Shown: positions 1-5,330 of the stretch, piece after piece
Position numbering within the stretch: the stretch's first letter is position 1
Layout of the letters: every line of letters starts with the position of its first letter
Source: CAYXVF01 sp964468125
GTDB taxonomy: Bacteria > Myxococcota > XYA12-FULL-58-9 > CAYXVF01
DNA: 8,891 nt
Direction of reading: 5' to 3'
Assembly: GCA_964468125.1 (NCBI GenBank)
Contig: CAYXVF010000162.1
Coordinates: forward strand, 1 to 8,891
Made by a program: the position numbers and the translations under genes
Notes under the pieces: generated by a model
Databases searched by the model: none
Told to the model about the DNA's origin: nothing
The model's input: the letters and a program-made list of their open reading frames with translations, nothing else

Positions 1-32
1 TTGGTCGGGGCGTAGCTCAGTCTGGCTAGAGC
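1..32 (+). repeat. Truncated 5' copy of the downstream tRNA-Pro gene (direct repeat)
   Basis: These 32 bases are identical to positions 83-114. They comprise five leader bases plus the acceptor 5' strand and the D arm of tRNA-Pro. Identity stops abruptly at position 33, and no anticodon arm or T arm follows before the second copy begins 82 bases later, so this is not a working tRNA. The intervening stretch (33-82) holds short scrambled matches to the tRNA anticodon region (TGGGAGC at 44-50, CCTGCT at 50-55) and a small hairpin (GGGAGC at 45-50 with GCTCCC at 53-58). This suggests a decayed or rearranged tandem copy. The repeat may extend left beyond the window edge. Confidence 0.85.
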
Positions 33-87
33 CAGAGAGCACGTGGGAGCCTGCTCCCGACGCCTCAGCCGCATATTAGCCCTTGGT

Positions 88-165
88 CGGGGCGTAGCTC
101 AGTCTGGCTAGAGCACCTGCTTTGGGAGCAGGGGGTCGCATGTTCGAATCATGTCGCCCCGACCA
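88..165 (+). tRNA. tRNA-Pro, anticodon TGG
   Basis: A full cloverleaf can be drawn. The acceptor strands CGGGGCG (88-94) and CGCCCCG (155-161) pair over 7 bp, and A162 is the discriminator base. The D stem is GCTC/GAGC. The anticodon stem CCTGC/GCAGG encloses loop TTTGGGA with anticodon TGG. The T arm is GCATG-TTCGAAT-CATGT. The CCA end is encoded (163-165). The anticodon reads CCN proline codons, with CCA as its cognate codon. The five leader bases TTGGT (83-87) are complementary to the ACCAA that spans the CCA end and one further base, which lengthens the potential acceptor helix to 12 bp. A truncated copy lies just upstream, and an IS remnant abuts the 3' end. Confidence 0.97.
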
Positions 166-517
166 ACTTCCCGTAGGGAAGTTCTTGGGTTCGGTTCTTG
201 TCACTTCGTAGTGGGTCTTCCCAAAAACCCCAGGTTGCACAGCTCTTTAGCAACGCCAACCGGTAGTTGTTGAAGCTCCTATACCCGTAAGCCCTCTTTT
301 TCACTCGCTTTGCTCGGTTGTTGAACCCCTCGGTGCGGCCGTTGGTGATGCGCTCCTCGAAGTAGGCGAGGATTTCGTTTCGCATAAGAAGCGCCGTTTC
401 TCGATCACGAGCCATGTCACGCGCCGACGGACGGGCTCGTCCTTCAATCGGACCGTGCGGCGGTCGTACACCGTGTTCGAGCAGGTCGCTCACTTCGGAA
501 AGTGGTTTGGTCACCAA
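149..517 (-). pseudogene. ISL3-family transposase, C-terminal remnant
   Basis: The open frame gives 122 residues if read from a TTG at 517. It carries the C-terminal signature of ISL3-type DDE transposases: TNGRTEGFNNRAKRVKKRAY at residues 58-77, then GYRSFNNYRLALL (78-90). The glutamate in the TEGFN stretch matches the position usually taken as the last acid of the DDE triad. Family members are roughly 400 or more residues. Here the N-terminal zinc-binding and helix-turn-helix parts and the first two catalytic aspartates are missing. The frame meets an in-frame TAG at 545-547 only about ten codons upstream of the TTG. The last codons run antisense through the tRNA 3' end, so the natural C-terminus has also been lost or fused to chromosomal sequence. 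It is almost certainly non-functional. Confidence 0.85.
165..190 (+). terminator. Possible intrinsic terminator after tRNA-Pro
   Basis: AACTTCCC (165-172) and GGGAAGTT (176-183) form a perfect 8-bp hairpin with a 3-base loop, directly at the tRNA 3' end. The following bases (CTTGGGT) are only moderately T-rich, so termination strength is uncertain. The hairpin could alternatively act as a 3' processing signal or be part of the IS-derived sequence. Confidence 0.5.
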
Positions 518-545
518 CAGCTTCAGTGGAATTCTCTTCTGGGCC
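166..545. mobile_element. Insertion sequence remnant, ISL3 type, beside the tRNA
   Basis: This segment holds the broken transposase and looks less GC-rich than the flanking genes. I could not identify a matching pair of terminal inverted repeats or a target-site duplication, so the limits given are only the tRNA 3' end on one side and the in-frame stop of the transposase frame on the other. Small inverted repeats lie near the low-coordinate side (TTGGG 185-189 with CCCAA 220-224; CACT 202-205 with AGTG 210-213), which could be the degraded IS end. The remaining stretch up to 569 shows nothing else. Confidence 0.6.
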
Positions 546-569
546 TATTTTCCGGTCATTCACCCACCA

Positions 570-1376
570 TCAAGCGACAAGAGCCGCGAGTCGTCGCACC
601 TCGTCGATGTAGGCGCGGAGGCGGTCGCGGGACCTCGGGCCAAAGCTCTCGAGCCGCGCGTAGACGAGCATCGCGTTGATGCGCGTCGCGGCGGGTTTGA
701 GACCGCGTTTGCGAAGTTGGGACAGAAGCCAGGACGGCAGCGTCTCGTTGAAGGTCGCGCGCTTGATCGTGGGTCCGAGCTGCTGGTGCTCCACGCCGCC
801 ATAGAATCCCGCCGCATCGGAGCGGGCGTTTCGGATCTGGATCTCGTCGAGCTGCAGCTGCGCTCCCGGCGCCGCGACGAAGACGCCAACATTTGGATAC
901 CACAACGTTCCCCATCCTCCGTCGAAGGCCACGGGGAAGGTCAGCTGCGCCACGAAGCTCGACATGATTTGAGCCTCTAGGTCCGCCATGAAGTAGGGAA
1001 AGCGGCTCGGCCGCAGCGAGCGCGGTGGCCGACGCGCATCGTGCCAGTTGGGACTCGCGAGGCAGGCGGTCCACGGTCGCGCGAGGGACAGAACCTCTCG
1101 TGCGCGCCTCAAGGCACGAACGGGCTCGGATCCAAACACGATGTCGTCGTCCGCGAAGACGTAGTAGTCGTAGCCGTTGGCGCTCGCGGCCTCGTAGAGT
1201 CGAGACCGTCCAACGCTCCAGCTCGCGCGGCCCTCCGTCGTTACGTTGGCAAAGGTATCGCTCGCGCCGTGGCGCCAATTCAGGCGATAGTAGTCAAAGC
1301 CACAGCGCCGCAGCGCCAACTGGAGCGCGCTGCGATCCTCGATCTCTCCGCTCTGTTCGCACCAGCAGATCCTCAC
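570..1376 (-). CDS. Putative GT-A-like glycosyltransferase (unassigned family)
   Basis: The protein is 268 residues. The start is a GTG at 1376 whose GTGA overlaps the TGA stop of the upstream gene. A GAGG element seven bases upstream supports this start over the TTG at 1394 in the same frame. The protein has no signal peptide or membrane segment. Residues 54-80 read like the nucleotide-sugar-binding core of a GT-A fold: a WSVGRSRLYEAA helix, then YDYYVFADDDIVF with a DDD at 76-78 expected to hold metal and the UDP/GDP-sugar. A later aromatic stretch (GGWGTLWYPNVGVFV, 153-167) and an H-containing segment (YGGVEHQQLG, 192-201) could form the acceptor side. I do not recognise a specific family, and the sugar and acceptor are unknown. 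Coupling to a STELLO-like gene is the best clue to a glycan role. The gene ends 25 bases from the IS remnant. Confidence 0.75.
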   Translation of the reverse strand: MRICWCEQSGEIEDRSALQLALRRCGFDYYRLNWRHGASDTFANVTTEGRASWSVGRSRLYEAASANGYDYYVFADDDIVFGSEPVRALRRAREVLSLARPWTACLASPNWHDARRPPRSLRPSRFPYFMADLEAQIMSSFVAQLTFPVAFDGGWGTLWYPNVGVFVAAPGAQLQLDEIQIRNARSDAAGFYGGVEHQQLGPTIKRATFNETLPSWLLSQLRKRGLKPAATRINAMLVYARLESFGPRSRDRLRAYIDEVRRLAALVA

Positions 1377-2356
1377 CCGATCGCCTCGCACCAAGCATCG
1401 ACGAGGACCAGCTCCTTTCGGTCGAAGATTCCCACCTCGTGCAATCGGCGATAACAGGATGCGAGCATTTCGCTGATGCAGCCACTCAGTGAATGTGCGC
1501 GTAGGGTATCGATGATCGCGCTGCTTTGCTCGTACCCGGGCAATTCGTTGAAGAAGTCCGCATGAATCACGTGCTCATTGCGCTCCTGACGAACCACCGG
1601 CGCCTCGAATACGACGCTGCGGCCCAGCTCATAGAAGATTCGTTGAGCGATGTAGCCCCTCCAAATGTCTGTCATCCGAAACGGACAACTCGACGGCAGA
1701 TACATCAGCGTAAACATCTCACGGGGCCACAGGGTCGCTTGACTGTTGAACGGATGGTAGGCGCCAAAGAGTGACAATGGAAGCATGTCGCTTTGGACTT
1801 CCATGTTGAGCTCGGCACCGCAGACGAGGCGAAAGATTGCGTCGACGTCGGGGTTTCCGTCGACCAAGAACTGAACGACACCAGGTGTTGCGGGCCTCCG
1901 CGCGACGTCCGCGGTGAGCTCGCTTTCGATTTGCTGCACCGGAAAACCGCGGGCCCAAATGTTGCGCCCCTCGCCGGCGTAGAACGAAGCGAACAGGTTG
2001 ACGATGTCGTTCGGTACGACTGAGTCCAGCTCGGACGCGAAACAGTCGCAGGCCTCGCCCAGTACATCGGCAGGAACGGTCAAGGCGTTGTCGTCGTCGG
2101 TCTCGAAGATGAAGTCGGCTCCGTCCCGAGCGGCCGCGATGAAGGCAATGTTCTTGCGGGCGTAAGAATCCCAGGGGCAGAGCCGTTCGAGCTCACTTCT
2201 CGGTGCATCGGTGAAGCGTAGGACTTCTGCGTCCAGCTCGTCCTTCCCCTGCGTCTTGCGGTCAAAGGCAACGTACGCCTTGCCCGTCCAAGCGCTCAGA
2301 TTTTCTCTCAGCGCGCTCGCGTCGGTGTTGATGGTGGTACAGGCGAAGGCGATCAT
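1373..2356 (-). CDS. STELLO/DUF288-like glycosyltransferase-family protein
   Basis: The protein is 327 residues. The ATG at 2356 is chosen because GAGAGGG lies four bases upstream. The frame stays open to 2500, but that extension looks like intergenic sequence. The key block is PWDSYARKNIAFIAAARDGA (61-80) followed by FIFETDDDN (82-90). This SYxRKN-helix-GA-DxDD arrangement is the hallmark of the STELLO (DUF288) family, known from plant Golgi proteins that affect cellulose synthase and from nematode and scattered bacterial homologues. Also typical are IWARGFPVQQI (133-143) and a C-terminal block around CPFRMTDIWRGYIAQRIF (224-241), where D230 and R233 match the conserved DIWR motif. Unlike the plant proteins it has no transmembrane anchor and should be cytosolic. 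It probably transfers a sugar, but donor and acceptor cannot be read from sequence. It is translationally coupled to the following gene. Confidence 0.82.
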   Translation of the reverse strand: MIAFACTTINTDASALRENLSAWTGKAYVAFDRKTQGKDELDAEVLRFTDAPRSELERLCPWDSYARKNIAFIAAARDGADFIFETDDDNALTVPADVLGEACDCFASELDSVVPNDIVNLFASFYAGEGRNIWARGFPVQQIESELTADVARRPATPGVVQFLVDGNPDVDAIFRLVCGAELNMEVQSDMLPLSLFGAYHPFNSQATLWPREMFTLMYLPSSCPFRMTDIWRGYIAQRIFYELGRSVVFEAPVVRQERNEHVIHADFFNELPGYEQSSAIIDTLRAHSLSGCISEMLASCYRRLHEVGIFDRKELVLVDAWCEAIG

Positions 2357-2396
2357 GATTCCCTCTCGGCCAACGGCGGCAATGGCGTCGTGAGTA

Positions 2397-2425
2397 GATA
2401 TACGCCGCGAACGATCGTGAGTCGA
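2397..2425 (-). promoter_or_regulatory. Candidate sigma70-like promoter for the glycosyltransferase pair
   Basis: On the minus strand, TCGACT (2425-2420) and TATATC (2402-2397) are separated by 17 bases. Each matches the -35/-10 consensus at four of six positions. Transcription would begin near 2390 and leave a leader of about 35 bases containing the GAGAGGG ribosome-binding site. The rest of the 116-bp divergent spacer (2357-2472) holds only a short repeat TCGTGAGT (2388-2395 and 2415-2422) and a GTCGA/TCGAC inverted repeat (2421-2434). Such matches arise often by chance, so this is weak. Confidence 0.3.
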
Positions 2426-2472
2426 AGCCTCGACGGTGGACGCTGCGACGACAGGCGCGGTCGACGAATCCG

Positions 2473-3453
2473 GTGACTGAGACCGTTGAACAGGGGGCAA
2501 CGATTAGTGTAGGCCCCGTCGTCGTGAATCCACTGGTCCGCATGATCCCCGCTCCGCTGGTCCGATTTTTCGCACGGCCCTACGTAGCGGGGGACTCCCT
2601 CGCCGAAGCCGTCGAGGTGGCCGCGGACAACCTCGAGCAAAATGGCCTCCTGACTTCCCTCGACTTGCTCGCCGAAGGCATCGATACGGACGAAATCGTT
2701 CGTGCGAATCTCGACACCTATCTCCATATGGTCGACGCAGTCGCCGGTGACCCGCGCTTTGCCGACGCAAAGCTCCGTCCGACGCTCTCCCTGAAACAGT
2801 CGAGCTACACCACCGCGCCTTTGGAGGAGGGAGGCGACGGGGCCGGAGCGCGGGAAGCGGTCTTTGCGATCGTGCGCCACGCGGCGCAGCGCGGTGTGCA
2901 GCTCACCGTCGACATGGAGAGTAGCCACTGGACGGACTTCACGCTTGAAACCCTCCGGCAACTGCACGCCGAGGGCTTCACCGACGTGGGCGGGGTGATT
3001 CAAACACGGCTGAATCGGACGGAGCAGGATCTCTCGGCCCTTCCGGCCCGGTGCCGGGTGCGCGTCGTGATCGGCATCTACCAGGAAGACTCCAGTATCG
3101 CGACGCGCGACAAGCGCGAGATGAAGGAACGCCTCCTCAGCTACAGCAAGGCGCTTCTCGAGCGAGGTCACTACGTCGAGTTCGCGACCCACGACGAAGA
3201 GTTCGTGCGCCGCTTCGTCAACGAAGTCGTCCCGGAGGTGGGGGCCACGAACGAAGATTTTGAGGTCCAGCTCCTGTACGGCGTCCCCCGAGAGACGCTG
3301 GTGGCCGAGCTGCGCGAAGCGGGAATTCGTGTGCGCCTCTACGTGCCCTTTGCGATCGGGTGGGGGATGGCGATCGCGTACCTGCGCCGCCGGCTCGACG
3401 AGTATCCCGCCATGATGTACCTCGTGGCGAAGAACATGCTCCGAATTCGTTAG
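2473..3453 (+). CDS. Proline dehydrogenase-family flavoprotein, divergent
   Basis: The protein is 326 residues, the usual size for monofunctional PRODH, which oxidises L-proline to pyrroline-5-carboxylate with FAD at the membrane face. Family landmarks in order are RPYVAGDSLAEAVEVA (35-50), a beta strand ending VDMESS (146-151), GVIQTRLNRTEQDL (174-187), VEFATHDEEF (235-244), FEVQLLYGVP (263-272), LYVPF (289-293) and AYLRRRLDE (302-310). The last two supply the tyrosine and paired arginines that contact proline and flavin in characterised enzymes. The strand that normally reads VKGAY has isoleucine at 200 (VIGIYQED), so the conserved active-site lysine is missing. The GTG at 2473 gives the expected N-terminal length but has no clear ribosome-binding site; the ATG at 2542 is an alternative. 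No P5C dehydrogenase lies nearby. Its stop overlaps that of the convergent kinase gene. Confidence 0.85.
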   Translation: MTETVEQGATISVGPVVVNPLVRMIPAPLVRFFARPYVAGDSLAEAVEVAADNLEQNGLLTSLDLLAEGIDTDEIVRANLDTYLHMVDAVAGDPRFADAKLRPTLSLKQSSYTTAPLEEGGDGAGAREAVFAIVRHAAQRGVQLTVDMESSHWTDFTLETLRQLHAEGFTDVGGVIQTRLNRTEQDLSALPARCRVRVVIGIYQEDSSIATRDKREMKERLLSYSKALLERGHYVEFATHDEEFVRRFVNEVVPEVGATNEDFEVQLLYGVPRETLVAELREAGIRVRLYVPFAIGWGMAIAYLRRRLDEYPAMMYLVAKNMLRIR

Positions 3454-4322
3454 AGATATCGCGAGAGCGCGCTGCGCACGCTCCCGACGTAGCTGCCCCC
3501 GAAGAGGTTCACGTGAACCAGCAGCGGGTAGAGCTGGTAGAGGGGAACGCGCTCCGCCGCACCCGGTGCGAGCGGGTAGACCTCGGAGTAGGCGGCGAAA
3601 ACACGGTGGGAGAAACCGCCGAAGAGGCGCATCATCGCGAGGTCCATTTCTCGGTGTCCGCCGTAGACCGCGGGATCGATCAACGCTGGAGCGCCGTCGG
3701 CGGTCACGTGCAGGTTGCCGCCCCAGAGATCGCCGTGAAGCCGCGCGGGAGGTTCTTGCGGACCGACGAGCTCGTCGAGCTTCCCGAAGAGCTGCTCGAA
3801 GTCGCGACAGAGGGCGGAGTCACAGTGGCCGTTTTGCCGTGCCCGTTCGACCATCGGGACCAAGCGGGCGTCGCGGTAGAAGTCTACCCAGGTTTCCGCG
3901 TAGCCGTTTTTCTGCGGCAAGCTCCCGATGAAATTGTCGTGGTCGAGTCCGAAGCGCTCCGGGGCACGCTGGTGGAGTGCTGCCAATGATCGCCCCAAAC
4001 GCTCGTCGAAGCTCGCAGCGCGTGGGCCAGGCTCCATGAGCTCGAGGACGAGGTAGCAAAGACCCGTGCTCCTGGGCTCATTGACGGCGACGACTTCTGG
4101 CGTGGCGATCGCGTCCGCTTCAGCGAGCCAGCGCAGCCCGCGCGCCTCCTCCGGGAACATCGTGTCGGATGCGTGTCCGTTGGTCTTGACGAAGTAGCGC
4201 CGACCGTCCTCGAGGGTCACGGCAAAGGCATCGTTGATGTCTCCGCCACTGAGTCGTCTGCTCTCGGCCAGTGGGGAGCCGAGGACGGCAGCGAGCTCGT
4301 TATGGAGGCTCGATGGCAGCAC
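3450..4322 (-). CDS. Fructosamine/ketosamine-3-kinase family protein (FN3K-like)
   Basis: The protein is 290 residues, full length for the family. It has the protein-kinase/APH-like fold: a nucleotide loop at SGGDINDAF (25-33), the ATP-binding lysine in FVKT (44-47), family signature GLDHDNFIG (125-133), WVDFYRDARL (145-154), catalytic loop HGDLWGGN (196-203), and metal-binding IDPAVYGGHREMDLAM (215-230). FN3K enzymes phosphorylate the 3-hydroxyl of ketoamine adducts on lysines so that the adduct falls off. Characterised bacterial members favour ribulosamine and erythrulosamine. The start is GTG, two bases after the LMW-PTP stop; the only purine-rich element (GGGGAGC) is rather far upstream, so coupling with the preceding gene is likely. 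The LMW-PTP-before-FN3K order is a documented bacterial arrangement. It is the last gene of the operon, and its TAA overlaps the stop of the convergent proline dehydrogenase gene. Confidence 0.95.
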   Translation of the reverse strand: MLPSSLHNELAAVLGSPLAESRRLSGGDINDAFAVTLEDGRRYFVKTNGHASDTMFPEEARGLRWLAEADAIATPEVVAVNEPRSTGLCYLVLELMEPGPRAASFDERLGRSLAALHQRAPERFGLDHDNFIGSLPQKNGYAETWVDFYRDARLVPMVERARQNGHCDSALCRDFEQLFGKLDELVGPQEPPARLHGDLWGGNLHVTADGAPALIDPAVYGGHREMDLAMMRLFGGFSHRVFAAYSEVYPLAPGAAERVPLYQLYPLLVHVNLFGGSYVGSVRSALSRYL

Positions 4323-4324
4323 GA

Positions 4325-4807
4325 TCAGGCGAGCTCCCCTGTCTCGCGCAGGTGGGCGATGAGTCCGTGGGTCGCTCGTTCACACATATCGAGCACGTCT
4401 TCAAACCCCTGCTCGCCTCCATAATAGGGATCCGGAACCTCCGCATCCGTCGGACTTTCAGGGTCAAAACTGCGAAAGAGATGGATCTTTCGTCGCTCGT
4501 CCGGGCCTCGCGCCATTTTTTCGAGGGTGGCCCGATTGGAGCGATCCATCGCAACGATGAAGTCGAAGCGGTCGAAATCGACGCGCTCGAATTTGCGCGC
4601 GCGGCTCGAAAGCTCGATATCGCGAGCCGCGGCCGCCCGTTGTGCCCGTGGATCCGCCGCTTCGCCAACGTGCCATCCGCCGGTGCCCGCGCTGTCGATC
4701 TCGATGTCGTCGTCGAGGCCCTCACGCTCCACGACGTTGCGAAAGACCCCTTCCGCGGTCGGTGAGCGGCAGATGTTGCCGAGGCACACGAAACAGATAC
4801 GAACCAT
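4325..4807 (-). CDS. Low-molecular-weight protein tyrosine phosphatase
   Basis: The protein is 160 residues, standard for LMW-PTP. The ATG at 4807 is preceded by GGGGAGGA with good spacing, which settles the start although the frame is open further upstream. The phosphate-binding P-loop is VCLGNICRSP (7-16), with nucleophile C8 and R14. DSAGTGGWHVGEAADPRA (38-55) is the usual second block. The general acid is D126 in VPDPYYGG (124-131), with the paired tyrosines 128-129 typical of the family. The enzyme is cytosolic and hydrolyses phosphotyrosine. Some members, including one mammalian form, instead remove phosphate from ribulosamine-5-phosphate and related sugars. Directly preceding an FN3K homologue, it is more likely to act on sugar-phosphate adducts feeding the kinase than to be a signalling phosphatase, but the sequence alone cannot decide this. 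A 76-bp gap separates it from the upstream STN gene; no clear promoter was seen there. Confidence 0.95.
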   Translation of the reverse strand: MVRICFVCLGNICRSPTAEGVFRNVVEREGLDDDIEIDSAGTGGWHVGEAADPRAQRAAAARDIELSSRARKFERVDFDRFDFIVAMDRSNRATLEKMARGPDERRKIHLFRSFDPESPTDAEVPDPYYGGEQGFEDVLDMCERATHGLIAHLRETGELA

Positions 4808-4883
4808 CGCTAGTCCTCCCCACGCGTTTACGCACCGGCGTCCGCCTTCATGGCATCGATCGGCGGGGTTGCGCAATCCACGC

Positions 4884-5330
4884 TCAACGGGCGTGGGCAC
4901 TCAGAATGCACCCTTCGATCGCGGCTTCGAGATCGTACGTCTTCATCAACGCTTCCAGGGCAGCGTGAACGGTCACATCGCGAAGATCGGTCGTGACGAT
5001 TCCTCGGACGTCCGAGTCCACGACCAGGTTGAGTCCCGCTTCGTCGGCGATGAACGTCAACACGGACACGAGGTCCGCCCGTCTCACGGCGATCGTGATT
5101 CGCCGCTCCAATGGTGCACAGCGATCGTGCACGGAAGCCCTGCCCATCGTCCTCGGACCCATCGTCCTCGGCGCGGCGGAAGGGGGCTCACGGGGATTCG
5201 CAGGTGAAGAGAGAGAATCGACCGGTCGGTTGGGCTGCGCCTTCGCGCTCGGCCAGGGGGCCTTTACCGGTGTGCCCGCTGCGCATGCAGCGGCGAGACT
5301 GAACAGCAGCGTCGGAGCGAGAGCGCGCAT
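4884..5330 (-). CDS. Exported protein with a lone STN (secretin/TonB N-terminal) domain
   Basis: The protein is 148 residues. The N-terminus (MRALAPTLLFSLAAACAAG) is a short signal sequence. C16 follows LAAA, so it may be a lipoprotein, although the lipobox is imperfect, and cleavage by signal peptidase I is also possible. Residues 20-70 are a proline-, alanine- and arginine-rich linker containing a repeated RTMGP/RTMGR. Residues 77-135 form one STN-like module: RITIAVRRADLVSVLTFIAD, then GLNLVVDSDVRGIVTTDL and a closing helix VHAALEALMKTY. In secretins and TonB-dependent receptors this module sits in the periplasm and makes protein contacts. Here it stands alone, with no secretin ring or barrel. 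C71 and C141 could form a disulfide in the periplasm. The ATG overlaps the upstream stop by one base (TGATG), so it is probably coupled to the phosphotransferase gene. The function is unknown. Confidence 0.75.
   Translation of the reverse strand: MRALAPTLLFSLAAACAAGTPVKAPWPSAKAQPNRPVDSLSSPANPREPPSAAPRTMGPRTMGRASVHDRCAPLERRITIAVRRADLVSVLTFIADEAGLNLVVDSDVRGIVTTDLRDVTVHAALEALMKTYDLEAAIEGCILSAHAR
5143..5172. repeat. Tandem 15-bp repeat inside the STN-protein gene
   Basis: CCCATCGTCCTCGG occurs at 5143-5156 and again at 5158-5171, giving a 15-bp period with a mismatch only at the last base. In frame it encodes the duplicated RTMGP/RTMGR pentapeptide of the linker. Its length is a multiple of three, so expansion or contraction would keep the frame. 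Confidence 0.8.

Noticed and set aside
33..82. A second functional tRNA spanning 6-82
   Set aside because: No anticodon stem or TTC-type T loop can be folded after the D arm, and the acceptor 3' strand is absent.
556..1278. Minus-strand 240-codon frame overlapping the DDD-motif gene
   Set aside because: It is a shifted frame with very high arginine and no conserved motifs. The overlapping 268-residue frame has the glycosyltransferase-like core, a coupled start and a ribosome-binding site.
2357..2500. N-terminal extension of the STELLO-like protein up to 2500
   Set aside because: The ATG at 2356 has a good ribosome-binding site, the extension is low-complexity, and it would overlap the divergent PRODH start.
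2353..3192. Minus-strand open frame of 279 codons opposite the proline dehydrogenase gene
   Set aside because: It is a shadow of the well-supported plus-strand PRODH frame; there is no family signal.
3360..3989. Plus-strand open frame opposite the FN3K gene
   Set aside because: It is antisense to the kinase catalytic motifs, has no domain signal, and starts inside the end of the proline dehydrogenase gene.
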